Below, piece after piece: positions 1 to 10,000 of a DNA stretch of 64,000 nt. Position numbers and translations under genes: made by a program. This DNA is from Natronorubrum daqingense (GTDB lineage: Archaea; Halobacteriota; Halobacteria; Halobacteriales; Natrialbaceae). Under the pieces are notes generated by a model. That model was given only the letters and a program-made list of their open reading frames with translations. It was not told the origin of the DNA and did not search any database. The stretch is taken from the NCBI RefSeq assembly GCF_001971705.1, contig NZ_CP019327.1, forward strand, positions 1,922,001 through 1,986,000, read 5' to 3'. Every line of letters begins with the position of its first letter. The first letter of the stretch is position 1.

Positions 1-93
1 TCACCCCGCTGAGGTAGCGGGCAAAATCGATTTCTGACCCGGCTACTGGTAGTCGGGGGCACAATCTATACTCTGTCGGCTAAACAGGTATCT

Positions 94-1016
94 ATGTCGG
101 GTGAAATACTTGGATTCAGATCAGTGAAATTACCGACGAACAGCCATTATGTATCCCCGGTGTGTTCCCGACTGCAATGACCGATCTCGTCCACTATCAC
201 CACCCCGATGACGAGCAGTACTCACTCGCGTACGTAACCCTGGATCCAGACGAGATCAACCCCGACGACGGGAGGGTCGAAGCCTACCACCTGACGAAAC
301 GGTTCATGTTCTGTTCACCAACTCCGGTGTGAGCGGCACCATCGACGAGCTTTCCGGCGAGTTGGAAACGAAGTTGGACGGAATGTCAGAGTCGGATCGT
401 CTCGTTACTATGCGGATTCTCCAGACGTTCGAAGGTGTCCTCGATGCCATGGAACTCAAGGAAGGTGAGAAACTCGAGATCTACAAACAAATCGAAGTTG
501 GTCGGATCCCGGCTGCACTCGATCACGTTGACTGGTCCGGCTCGGTCGTCGACGTAGCTGGCCAGTTGATGTCGTCACTCATTTTGGCACATCCGCTTCT
601 GAACGCTAATCATCGCGTCGATCGCGTTCGCCGAGTAGTACATCGAGAGCGCTGATTCGTCGTTTTCACTACCGGAGTTAGCAACTGAGACGTACGATTG
701 CCAGAAGTGGGTCGATCCGTATATCGTCGACTCAAAACGTCTCCTCACCGTGCGCCGGAATACGATGCCGTTCAGGCTGCTCAGCCAGTGGGGTTGTGAT
801 GTCGTCTTGCGAAAGGGCGATATCGAAATCGATCTCTCGGAGTACGATCTTGAGATGCCGCATTCAGATGCCTTGTCGAGATATGCTGTGCGACATTCAG
901 ACCTCTGTATGGACTTCGTGACCGAGTCAGTTACCCGAGCCGGAGCGCCTCATCTCCGCTTTGAGCAGGGGGTCGACAAAGAGGAGTTCCTCGAGTATCT
1001 GAAAGACACCAACTGA
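94..1016 (+). pseudogene. Broken Fic/Doc-like gene
   Basis: One ancestral coding region can be followed through three reading frames. A first piece lies at about 105-300 (…PGVFPTAMTDLVHYHH…). The frame changes near 300 and continues at about 302-616 through a Fic-like signature, HPLLNANHR. It shifts again at about 617, meets an in-frame TAG at 636-638, and then runs to the stop at 1014-1016. The HPxxxxNxR pattern resembles the Fic/Doc active-site loop (HPFxxGNxR), but the acidic residue is Asn and the first Gly is Ala, so the family call is tentative. At least two frameshifts and one nonsense codon make a functional full-length product unlikely. It lies at the left edge of a defence island, where toxin-like remnants are common. 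The upstream end is uncertain. Confidence 0.6.
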
Positions 1017-1025
1017 GATTCCAAC

Positions 1026-1130
1026 TTAGTCCTGCAGTTGAGCAACGGTTCGGCCGAGTTCTCGCGCACGCTCACTTTCAGAAATTTCGTACCGTTCTTC
1101 CAGCGAGCGAAGTTGTTCCTTGAATTCCAT
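1026..1130 (-). CDS. Possible 34-residue protein
   Basis: A short frame begins at the ATG at 1128-1130 and ends at TAA 1026-1028. The predicted peptide (MEFKEQLRSLEERYEIS…) is highly charged and would form an amphipathic helix, and its composition resembles haloarchaeal protein. It sits antisense, ten bases after the decayed Fic-like gene, so it could be a small partner protein or simply a chance frame. No family was recognised. The remaining bases up to 1294 show only the promoter of the next gene. Confidence 0.25.
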   Translation of the reverse strand: MEFKEQLRSLEERYEISESERARELGRTVAQLQD

Positions 1131-1263
1131 AGTGCTTTGTGCGGAAGTGCTGCTCTCCTATGCAGAAGATAGTACGCCGCTGAATAAGTAGGTTCCCGTG
1201 CCCAGATACACTACCTTCTCACTCGCCACTACGAAATTATCATTAGCGATTCTTGGCAAACAG

Positions 1264-1270
1264 ATATATT
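1264..1270 (+). promoter_or_regulatory. TATA-like box
   Basis: ATATATT centred about 28 nt before the ATG at 1295 fits a leaderless haloarchaeal promoter. It decides the start of the next gene, because the earlier in-frame TTG at 1253 lies upstream of this box. Confidence 0.55.
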
Positions 1271-1294
1271 ATCAATTTATTCGATAGTCACAGT

Positions 1295-2728
1295 ATGATT
1301 GATCCTGACATCGAACGTGCTCAAAAGCTCGCTGAACGAGCGAAACACGAGTCGGTCACGGCAGAACGATTAACCGAGAACAAGATTAGGCTCAAACGGT
1401 ATCGGCTGCGAGACGATCCACTTTACCGACTACTCCGTGAGGATGAACAACCTCATTTTTTGTTTCACTCAAATCGGCACACGCCATCGTTCAGTGGTCC
1501 TGCGGCCCCAGAAGGTATCGAGCGATCCCGGCGTTCCCGGGTAATGCACCTCGTTACCGACTTGAGGTGGATAATGGTTGCCGGAAACCGAGATGGGGAT
1601 CAGAGACAAGAACTCATATTATATGATATCAAGGCCACGAACTACGAAACTGGCGACTCTTTCACCTCAAAACTCTCAAAAAACGTGTTCGCTCTAGAGA
1701 CAGATGGTGCTCACTATGCTGTTCCATTGTCGAACGACTATGATGAGAGTGATCTCGAAGAACTGAGCCTCTACCTTCGAGATAACTATGGAGCCAGTCG
1801 CGGCGGAGTCGCAGTTGACTCTGACGAGGCAGGATACACTATAGCTGGCAATGATGCGATCAAATACGACGCAAGCGACGTTCGCACACGAATCGATCGA
1901 CTTCCCGACTCCGCATTAGACGAAGCTGATGAGTTGATCGCGCAGACAGATGATCTCGAAGAACTCATTCCCAGGTTGGATGAGCTAATTGAGGAGAACG
2001 AAAAATCGAATCGGTCTCTCAATGACCGAGTGAGTGAGGCTTCGTCAGTTGAAGAATTGAGACGAGGGATTGAGACTCCAGCAGAGCGTGCTCAACGTCA
2101 CGCCAAAGAACGCGCTGAAAGAGGGTTAGAACAGGCACGGGAGACATTCAACCAGGCTGATCCGGAAGAAGTTGGAAAATGGGGTGTGAACGTCGGTCGA
2201 TCTGCCGCTCCACTAGCGAAGGTGGCACCTGGGTCCACGCCACTGTGGATCGCAGCGTATCTCATGCTTGGTGGTGTTGCAGGTACACACGCTAGCGGGG
2301 CCAAGAATTCGCCGCTGGCCGATGTAGATCCCGAAGCGCTTGCGGCTCACGCTACTGCATTAGCTGACGCTGGTAAAGGACTCGAAAATATCGATGGAGA
2401 AGCAGCCGGTGCCTTGCTTGGTGCTTTTTCGTACCTCGGTCACCAATTGACTCCTGATGAATACGCAAAATGGATCGTGGCGGCAAATCCAGAAGCAATC
2501 CTCGCTGGAGCTGAAGCTGGTGCGTCTTTCGCAGTAAGCGATGATGTTTCCGGCACGCGACGACAGGGTGCTGTAGCCGGAGCGGGACTAGGAATCCTTG
2601 GGAGCTACGCAAACATAGACGATAACTCAGACGCACTTCAGGCTATAGTGGATGCAGATCTCTACGAAGAGTACCTAGAGGAACTTTCAGACAGTCGAGA
2701 GCGAACTCTTGAAGAGTCAACGGTATAG
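1295..2728 (+). CDS. PH-like domain protein with hydrophobic C-terminal region
   Basis: A protein of 477 residues from the ATG at 1295. The N-terminal third (about residues 40-150) has the look of a bacterial-type pleckstrin-homology fold: a short FLFHS strand, then VTDLRWIMVAG and a YDIKATNYETG strand. The middle (about 195-280) is charged and probably helical or coiled. From about 290 to 430 there are Ala/Gly-rich hydrophobic stretches (PLWIAAYLMLGGVAG, GAVAGAGLGILG) that could insert in or act at membranes. The function is unknown. The layout, a sensor-like N-terminus with a hydrophobic end, and its place in a defence island make an effector role possible, but this is inference. Confidence 0.7.
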   Translation: MIDPDIERAQKLAERAKHESVTAERLTENKIRLKRYRLRDDPLYRLLREDEQPHFLFHSNRHTPSFSGPAAPEGIERSRRSRVMHLVTDLRWIMVAGNRDGDQRQELILYDIKATNYETGDSFTSKLSKNVFALETDGAHYAVPLSNDYDESDLEELSLYLRDNYGASRGGVAVDSDEAGYTIAGNDAIKYDASDVRTRIDRLPDSALDEADELIAQTDDLEELIPRLDELIEENEKSNRSLNDRVSEASSVEELRRGIETPAERAQRHAKERAERGLEQARETFNQADPEEVGKWGVNVGRSAAPLAKVAPGSTPLWIAAYLMLGGVAGTHASGAKNSPLADVDPEALAAHATALADAGKGLENIDGEAAGALLGAFSYLGHQLTPDEYAKWIVAANPEAILAGAEAGASFAVSDDVSGTRRQGAVAGAGLGILGSYANIDDNSDALQAIVDADLYEEYLEELSDSRERTLEESTV

Positions 2729-2788
2729 GGACTATTTGGATAGGCATTTACCACAAATACATTGATGGACGGGTATGTGTGACTGAAT

Positions 2789-3847
2789 ATGCAAGATGAT
2801 TCTAATTCCATACTACAATCTAATTATGTTGGATCCATAACTGTACTGGGTGGAATGCTTGTCACCGCTGCACTGTTTTTGACAATTATACTCATGATCG
2901 GGATCATAATAAATACATTCCAAAATTCGGTTCCAGACGATCCCACAATAGAAGCTATAGGAATATTTGTCAATGGGATACTCACTATTGGACTTTTGTA
3001 TCTTTATCATCAATCTTCAAAGACACAGGAAAGTCAAGAAAAGTCCCTCTCTGAACAGGCTAAAGCGCTGAATTCCCAAGCAAGTACATTATCAGACCAT
3101 ACAAAAGAGTTAGCGACTCAAAGGCAAATATTGGCTGAGCAGCGTAACCTTGCAGAATATAGTCAAAAATCAATCATATCCATCACAGACTTCCATTTTG
3201 TTCCTTTATCAGCGAGCCAAGAACGGCACGATTTTCAAGAAAACCCTTATTTATACTACTCTGAATTTTTAGAGTTGGATATCTCGAATTATGGCGCAGC
3301 TCCAGCACATGACTTTCATATAGAATTATACATATGCACTGGCGATGAAGATTTCAGCTTCATTTCCCCTTTGCTCAGAGAAAGTTGGAAGGAGACCTCG
3401 GACAAGCTATACTCTGAAAAGGCCACTCCAGTCTTATTGAATAGGGAAGGTGCGGGAATTTCATCTAATGATGAGAAACGGACTATGTCCGCAACACTCC
3501 TTTCGCCAATTGAAGATATACCTGACAGTTGGGTTTCGAAAGCCCGATTTGGTGTCTACAAATTCTCAGGACCATCTGGTGTCCTTGAACATATCACTGA
3601 TAATGTCGATGGTGATGTGACAATTGGTACCCATCTGTGGTTTAAGGATGGGACAGGAACAAGAGGGCCAAAGTATCTCAGATGGGTTAATATATCCACT
3701 GAAGATCTAATCGGTAGAGAAGGCTTTGTGGATGATGACTATGATATGGAAGAAGATCGGATAGATTTGAGCCGAATATTCCATACCGTAGGCACAACAG
3801 CCGATGATGATGATATACCTGTCTTACAACATCCGGCTGAACGCTGA
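2789..3847 (+). CDS. AT-rich membrane protein with coiled coil
   Basis: A protein of 352 residues with no recognised family. Two hydrophobic segments, at about residues 15-42 (GSITVLGGMLVTAALFLTII…) and 55-73, look like membrane helices. They are followed by a Ser/Gln-rich helical stretch at about 75-125 (SLSEQAKALNSQ…) typical of a coiled coil, and then a soluble beta-rich domain to the end. The codons are much richer in A/T than those of neighbouring genes, which suggests recent transfer. It stands alone between the PH-like protein and the EVE nuclease, each with its own spacing, so shared transcription is uncertain. A membrane sensor or effector role is only a guess. Confidence 0.7.
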   Translation: MQDDSNSILQSNYVGSITVLGGMLVTAALFLTIILMIGIIINTFQNSVPDDPTIEAIGIFVNGILTIGLLYLYHQSSKTQESQEKSLSEQAKALNSQASTLSDHTKELATQRQILAEQRNLAEYSQKSIISITDFHFVPLSASQERHDFQENPYLYYSEFLELDISNYGAAPAHDFHIELYICTGDEDFSFISPLLRESWKETSDKLYSEKATPVLLNREGAGISSNDEKRTMSATLLSPIEDIPDSWVSKARFGVYKFSGPSGVLEHITDNVDGDVTIGTHLWFKDGTGTRGPKYLRWVNISTEDLIGREGFVDDDYDMEEDRIDLSRIFHTVGTTADDDDIPVLQHPAER

Positions 3848-3895
3848 CTAAGATCTACAGAACATTCAAGCATCTAACTTTCAACTTACACCATA

Positions 3896-4933
3896 ATGTC
3901 ACGTCTCTATATCGCTCCGATCGGATCTGATTGGATGGAACGATTTGAACGAACAGTCGCCTCACCGGTCGACCTTTCCGATATCGAGCTGCCACCTGCA
4001 CTTGAAGACAAACAGGAGGTGCGAATTTGGGGAACGACAGAAGGTCAGCAGAAACGCCGGTACTTCACCGCGATGGAAACTGGGGATCCGATCCTCTTCT
4101 ACTCGGATGGTGAGTTCTTTGCTTCAGGTCGTGTCGGGGCGACTGTTCAAGACGTGTCTCTCGGTGAAGCGATCTGGGGAAGCGACGATAGCGGCTATAT
4201 ATACACGGTTACGGACTACGAGCCGATCTCTATAACACCGGACGAACTCGGAGACCTCTTAGGTTACGGTGATGGCTGGCATCCTCGGGGGTTCGTACAC
4301 GTCTCCGAGCGGGCGATCAATTCGCTACTGACCGAGTATAGTTCCATCGAGGAAGCGTTCCAGGACCTGAGATCGAGTGAACCGACCACCGGACCGTCCG
4401 GGCCCGACGATGAGGGGGGTAGTGAAGAAGAAGGGGATGACGGCCGTGTTCATACCGAGATTCAGTGGTACCTTGTCCAGCTGGGACAGCAACACGGCTA
4501 CGACGTCCACGTTGCGATCAACGACAAGAACCGAACCTACAATGGTGACCGGCTGGGCGAAGATTGCCTCGACAAACTGGTGTTGCCAGGGTTCAGCGAT
4601 GCAGTGACCAATATCATCCGCTACGTCGACGTGATCTGGCTCGAGGGCGACGCGATCGTCGCGATGTTCGAGGTAGAGAGTACAACGAGCATCTACAGCG
4701 GTATTCTACGAATGACTGATTTCGTAACTCGAGTTCCGAACTTCGCCGTAGATATGTACATCGTCGCGGCCGAAGAAGACTCAGACGATGTTCGGAAAGA
4801 AATGACCAGGCCAACCTTCGAGACGGTTCTCGCGCCCGTTGAACATAGTTCACTGCAGTTCTTGAGCTTCGGGGATGTTCGAAAAACGTATGAAACGGTC
4901 GAAGCCGCAGGACCACTGCAGGACGTATTCTAA
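3896..4933 (+). CDS. EVE-like domain fused to PD-(D/E)XK-type nuclease
   Basis: A 345-residue protein. Residues about 1-150 resemble an EVE/PUA-like domain that binds modified bases: GDPILFYSDG followed by a FASGRV strand and a tail ending in YTVTDYEPIS. An acidic low-complexity linker (about 160-182) leads into a C-terminal domain (about 183-345) with the nuclease-like pattern VDVIW…FEVES, in which the usual catalytic Lys is Glu. Such fusions are known as type IV restriction enzymes that cut DNA carrying modified bases. It lies 140 bp before brxE on the same strand, suggesting it complements BREX by attacking modified phage DNA. Substrate and activity are inferred. Confidence 0.7.
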   Translation: MSRLYIAPIGSDWMERFERTVASPVDLSDIELPPALEDKQEVRIWGTTEGQQKRRYFTAMETGDPILFYSDGEFFASGRVGATVQDVSLGEAIWGSDDSGYIYTVTDYEPISITPDELGDLLGYGDGWHPRGFVHVSERAINSLLTEYSSIEEAFQDLRSSEPTTGPSGPDDEGGSEEEGDDGRVHTEIQWYLVQLGQQHGYDVHVAINDKNRTYNGDRLGEDCLDKLVLPGFSDAVTNIIRYVDVIWLEGDAIVAMFEVESTTSIYSGILRMTDFVTRVPNFAVDMYIVAAEEDSDDVRKEMTRPTFETVLAPVEHSSLQFLSFGDVRKTYETVEAAGPLQDVF

Positions 4934-5040
4934 GTCCTTTCACTCGTTATCGCGGCTTACTGCAACTGAAAATATCCCATAACTCTCGAGCACACATCGG
5001 CTTTCGTGACCGTGAAAATACCATGTAGTGAAAACACGTG

Positions 5041-5050
5041 AATACTATAG
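5041..5050 (+). promoter_or_regulatory. TATA-like box of the brxE-A-B-C operon
   Basis: AATACTATAG is centred about 28 nt before the ATG at 5074. This spacing supports a leaderless transcript and favours that ATG over the GTG at 5038, which lies at the box itself. It is probably the main promoter of the first BREX block. Confidence 0.5.
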
Positions 5051-5073
5051 GGGCGGTCACCAATCGACACAGT

Positions 5074-5679
5074 ATGTCAAGTGAATCGCTCGAGGACGCA
5101 CTCGAAACCGTCCAAGAGGAGTTGGAATCACTAGGGGTGGACGATGCGTTAGCACGGGAGGTTGTCTCGTATCGACTTCTTGTTGAGAGGCTCGGAGAAG
5201 AGCGGAACAACGAGTGGTGGGAATCGATTGTTTTTACCGAAACGGGACGGGATCGACTCGAAGAAGTCACTCCCAAAACCGCAGTCAAAGCGCGAATAGA
5301 CCTTGCACAGCGTATTGGCCGGAAAGTAGAACAGGACAGGTTACCCGAAAACACGGTCTCTCTCTTCTATCTCGGGCCGACTGCGGAGTCACAGATCGAC
5401 GCTGAACTCGAGAACATTGGGAAGGAAGACGTTCCGTTCGATGCACTCGAATCGCTTTCAATTACCTTTGACGAGGCGGGATGGGCGGATGGTCTCGTCG
5501 ATGACACCGAACCCGCTATAGATACTACAGAGACAGTGATGCAGATCGGAGATATTAGCGACGAATCGGAACTCAAGTCACGGCGTACGCTTCGTGAAGT
5601 CGCACGCCAGTGTGTAGTAGCATACGGCCACTCTACTCACAACAGCCTTCGAGTGCCCTACTACAACATCGATCGATGA
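5074..5679 (+). CDS. brxE: BrxE-like BREX protein
   Basis: A 201-residue protein beginning at ATG 5074. It carries the pattern of the BrxE family: an N-terminal helix with LLVERLGEE followed by the WWES pair and a Pro-rich turn (VTPKTAVKAR), then an LFYLGP segment. BrxE is a small protein of unknown biochemical role described from type 6 BREX loci. Here its stop overlaps the start of brxA (ATGATGA), so the two are translationally coupled and head the BREX operon. The match was recognised from motif layout only and should be confirmed by profile search. Confidence 0.6.
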   Translation: MSSESLEDALETVQEELESLGVDDALAREVVSYRLLVERLGEERNNEWWESIVFTETGRDRLEEVTPKTAVKARIDLAQRIGRKVEQDRLPENTVSLFYLGPTAESQIDAELENIGKEDVPFDALESLSITFDEAGWADGLVDDTEPAIDTTETVMQIGDISDESELKSRRTLREVARQCVVAYGHSTHNSLRVPYYNIDR

Positions 5680-6467
5680 TGACTCAACCAGTTGATTCGG
5701 AAGACGTTGAGTACGACTCCTGGATAGCTCACAATACGACGTATATCGAGGAGACAAAACGCGTTCTGGAGGAGTACGTTGAACTCCAGTCTTTTGACGA
5801 TACCAAGGAACGCGTCGTCGGGGATAATATTCTAAATAAAGAGACTAGCAAGTATCGAAAGACCGTATTCCGCGAGATTGCTCGTCGATACATCCCTCAT
5901 GAAGATGAGTATGTTGAAACACCGCTGATGCGCGTACTAGCATCCGAGGTGGATGAGACCATCAAAGAGTGGATCCTCTACTACGAATTTTCGCAGAATA
6001 AGTTGATCCGTCAGTTGACGATCGACTTCCTGTACAAGAAATACACCAGTGGCTCACTCCTTATTCAAGCCCCAGAAATACGCGAGTACATCACTGAGTT
6101 AGGAAAGAATCATCCGGAGATACAGGACTGGTCTCAGAGTACGCTTGAGGAAGCGAGTACGAAGTACCTGAGCGCTCTGAAGAATTTTGGACTGTTAAAA
6201 GGGACTCTGGAAAAAGAGTTTGAGGTGTTCTATGTTCCTGACGAAGCGATAGCGTACGTCTGCTACCAACTCTATGGAGACGACGCTGAGACAGTGGAGG
6301 AACTCGTTTCGCATCCAGATTGGCGGCTATTCTTCTTCGACGAAGATGAGGTTCGGCGAAGATTGCAAGGAATCAGCCCCCGGTATATCCGATACGAAAA
6401 GCGAGGTAGTACCGAACGAATCGAGCCGGTTTTCGACGATATTCACGAGGCCATCGATGACTTCTAG
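5676..6467 (+). CDS. brxA: BREX protein BrxA (DUF1819-like)
   Basis: About 262 residues from the ATGATG at 5676-5681; the coordinates start at the first of the two. The central part (about residues 45-185) has the helical DUF1819 pattern, including NILNKETSKYRKTVFREIARRY and an SALKNFGLLKG segment near 165-175. BrxA is a small DNA-binding helical protein required in several BREX types. The protein is longer than the usual ~200 residues, with a roughly 40-residue acidic N-terminal extension and a C-terminal tail. It overlaps brxE by 4 nt and brxB by 11 nt, so the order E-A-B-C is strongly coupled. Confidence 0.75.
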   Translation: MMTQPVDSEDVEYDSWIAHNTTYIEETKRVLEEYVELQSFDDTKERVVGDNILNKETSKYRKTVFREIARRYIPHEDEYVETPLMRVLASEVDETIKEWILYYEFSQNKLIRQLTIDFLYKKYTSGSLLIQAPEIREYITELGKNHPEIQDWSQSTLEEASTKYLSALKNFGLLKGTLEKEFEVFYVPDEAIAYVCYQLYGDDAETVEELVSHPDWRLFFFDEDEVRRRLQGISPRYIRYEKRGSTERIEPVFDDIHEAIDDF

Positions 6468-7020
6468 TAAGATACAATCCCGAATGGAGGAACTCGAGTC
6501 GTTGACAATAGACAACCGAGAGCGTATCGGCCGACGTACTGGGGTCCCATTTATCGTGTTCACATACGATCCAAAAGACGAACTCTCGGTCGATGACACG
6601 GTAGAAGCGTACGTCAAAAAACTGCGTAACCGAGGACAGTCAGTGGAGCGCATTGATATGCGCGACCTCGTCTTTACTCTCCTCGAGGAAGAACGCATCC
6701 TCGATGCTGTCATCGAGAAAGAGCAGGCAAATGAGGGGGAATTGCGTGAGGGACTCTCTTCCGTCCTTCTCGGCGGGAGGACTGACGAACAGGGACTGAT
6801 TGCGGAAACGATCAAGGACCGAATCGACGATGTCGATACTGCAGTGGTGTACAGAACTGGAGTCTTGTACCCCTTCGCTGGCATCTCTTCGATTCTCATG
6901 CAGCTAGAGAACGAAATCGAAACACCATTCGTCGTCTTCTATCCCGCAGTCAAAGAAGACAAGAGTTTAAAATTCCTCGACAAAACAGAGGGGACATACT
7001 ACCGCGCTCGGGTGATCTAA
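6457..7020 (+). CDS. brxB: BREX protein BrxB (DUF1788-like)
   Basis: 187 residues from ATG 6457, which overlaps the end of brxA; the frame is open further upstream but that part duplicates brxA coding. The DUF1788 signature is clear: an N-terminal VPFIVFTYDP strand, then RGQSVERIDMRDLV, and a C-terminal block VVYRTGVLYPF…FVVFYPAVKED. The length is close to that of the family. BrxB is an essential but poorly understood BREX component that may work with BrxC. It ends one base before the brxC start codon. Confidence 0.8.
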   Translation: MTSSKIQSRMEELESLTIDNRERIGRRTGVPFIVFTYDPKDELSVDDTVEAYVKKLRNRGQSVERIDMRDLVFTLLEEERILDAVIEKEQANEGELREGLSSVLLGGRTDEQGLIAETIKDRIDDVDTAVVYRTGVLYPFAGISSILMQLENEIETPFVVFYPAVKEDKSLKFLDKTEGTYYRARVI

Positions 7021-7021
7021 T

Positions 7022-10000
7022 ATGAGTTCAAACACGATAACCACGATTGACGATATCTTCTATCGGTCGATAGACCGGCACATCAACCGCGTCGTTAAGG
7101 TTGAACAAGACGACACAGAGACGGTAAAACAGGAACTCGACGAATACGTACTAACCGGGTCTCTCGAGCAACACTACCTAAAGATTCTGGAGGCGATCCG
7201 AGATACGGAGCACAATCCGACCGACGAAACGGGGGTCTGGATTTCCGGGTTCTTCGGCTCAGGAAAGAGCCACTTCATGAAGATCCTCGGCTACATTCTG
7301 GAGGATAAGACGCTCCCCGACGGCCGATCCGCCGCAGAGGCGTTCAAGCCTCGAGCGCAAGATGAAACCCTGAAAGCGACCGTTGACGCCGTTAGCCGAA
7401 CGTTCGACTCGGAGGTGCTGATGTTCCAGATCGGCTCGCGAACGAGCCGAGCCGGTGAGGATTCGATCACAGACGTGATCAACCGCGAATTCAATCGCAA
7501 GCAAGGCTACGCGGAGCTCCCGTGGGTCGCGCGTCTGGAAGAGGACCTCGAAAAGGAAGGACGATACGAAGCGTTCAAAGAGGCAGTCGAAGCCAACGAC
7601 GGACGAGACTGGGAGGAGATTCAACAGAGCGCTGCGTTCATCGAGCCAAAAATCGAACAGGGGCTCGTCGATGCCGTTCCCGATTTCGACGAGCAGGACG
7701 CGAAGAACGCGATAGAGAACGTCAAAGACGAGCCGGAGATCACTCCTGCCTCGCTCGCGGAACGAATTCTCGAGTATGTCGAGCAGAAAGAGGCCGAAAC
7801 GGATCAAGACGTTCGATTCTTCGTCTTCTTGGACGAGATCTCGCAGTTCATCGGTGACGACGAGCAGTTACTCCTTGAACTCCAGAGTATCGCCGAAAAA
7901 TTCGGCGAAAAGGGGATGGGGAAGCTCTGGCTCGGAGTGACTTCCCAAGAGAAACTCGAGGAACTCGTTCCGGGAGTTCTTGCGAAGAACCTCGAAGAGT
8001 CGAAAGTCGGCGACCGGTTCCCGCACCAAACGGATCTCATCTCGGATAACCTCGACGACGTCGTTCGTGACCGTATCTTGCAAAAGAAGGGAGATGCAAT
8101 CCCATCGATCGAGACGCTGTACGGTGATAATGAGGGTCGGCTGAGTGCCAGATACAAACTAAACTCATCCCGTCAGATGGAAACGGTCAACGACGAGTCG
8201 TTCGTCGAGTGCTATCCATTCCTCCCCTATCAGCTGGAAATATTGCCCCAGATCTTCGCAGCCCTTCGTGGCCGAGGATCCGACGACCGGTTGACCGGCC
8301 GCGAACGGACACTCATCGACGTTACGCAGAGCGTCTTCAACGAACCGCACAACCTTCGTAATCGTAAGATGGGGGCACTCGCGACACTCGATCTCGTATA
8401 CGAGGAAATTGTTGAGGACATTGACGACGATGATCAGCGGACGATTGCCGATGCATCTCCACAGGATGTCGATAACGAACTGGCACGCCGAGTACTGAAA
8501 TCACTGTACCTCTTGCAGCGTCTCGACTGGATTCCCAACACCGCTTCAAACATCGCGACGACCCTGTACGACGAAATAGGGGACATGAGCGCCTTCGAGA
8601 GCGAGGTTGAGGGGGTTTTAGAGCAGTTGGTCGAAGAAGGATACGTCGGTCGTGGCGAGGAAGGATACCGGTTCCTGCAGGAATCGGAACGGAAACTCGA
8701 GGACGAAATCGCGTCCGTAAAGGTCAACGAAGGGAGAGTCCGCGGTCGCTCAAAGGAATTCGTTCGTGAGGCCCTGGACAGTGCCGATACGGTTCGGTAC
8801 CGAGAACAGCCGTTCCCGGTTTCGGTCGAAGTAGACGGCGAACAACTCTCCGGTAGCGGCCACATCCACCTCCACGCCTACTCTCCGGTTCACCAGCAGT
8901 TCGAAGAAATCAACCCACGGACGCTGAAGACCCAGAGCTTCGATCAAGAGGATACGGTCTACTGGATCGCTGATGATAGCGATGCAAACGATATCAAGAG
9001 TCGAATCAAACGGATCAAGCAGATCGAACAAATTGCGACGGAAAAACAGGGTCAGCAACTCAGTACTGAAGAGCAGGAAGCACTCGATCAAAAGAAAGAG
9101 GATCTTGGTCGAATGCGACGCAGCGTCCAGCGGGACATCGAGATCGCCTTCCAGACTGGAACGCTGATTTACCACGGGAACGAGACGGAACTGGAAGAGT
9201 CGGGAACGCGTCTCGATCGAATCATTCAGGACCCGGCCCGAGACGCCGTCGAGCGGGTTTTCACCAAACTCGAAGACGGACTTGGGAGTGTCAGTAACCG
9301 AAACATCGAGAAGCTGTTCGAAGATCTCGAAAGCCGATCGAATCCGGCCGTATTCAAAGAGTTGAACGTGGTTCTCGATGGCGAGCTAAATCCAGAGGCG
9401 CGGATCGCGACTGAGGTCGCTGACGAGATCGACTCGCGGGAGAAAGCCGGTGACGTTCCTACCGGAAAGGCGTTGATCGAGCACTTCTCCGAGCCACCGT
9501 ACGGTTGGAGCCGCGATGTTGTCCGGCTGGCGGCGGCCGTGTTGTTCAGAAACGGATCGATTATGGCGATCTACAAGGAGCAAACCTTCGACAGCTACGT
9601 CGACGACGGCGCTCAAGATGTGTTCACTCAGATCTCGAAGTTCCGCGAGGCTTCGTTCAAAGAGCGTGAAACGGTCGATCCAGAAACCCGAAACGAGGCA
9701 AAGCAGCTACTCGACATCCTCTTCGACAAGAAAGTCAAGCAAACAGACCAGGAGGTTGCACAGGGGATCTCGGAGGCTGCAAGCGAATGGATCGAGACGT
9801 GTAAGGAGCGACAGACGAATCTCGACGACGCGTTCTTCCCACTGCGTGACGAACCCAAGCGGCTCGTCACGCTACTCACGGCGATTCGAGACAAGGGTAC
9901 GTCGGCGGCAAAGATCAACGCCTTCCTCGAGCACGAAGACGAGCTTGAGGACCTGGTCGGTACGGTGAAGAAGGTCGTCGAGTTCGATCGATCGGGCAAG

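Noticed and set aside
1-21. Hairpin CCCGCT/AGCGGG at the left edge as a terminator
   Set aside because: The stem is real (5-10 with 16-21), but the gene it would end lies outside the window and no T-run follows.
1253-1294. TTG start 14 codons earlier for the PH-like gene
   Set aside because: It lies upstream of the TATA-like box at 1264-1270, and the ATG at 1295 has ideal leaderless spacing.
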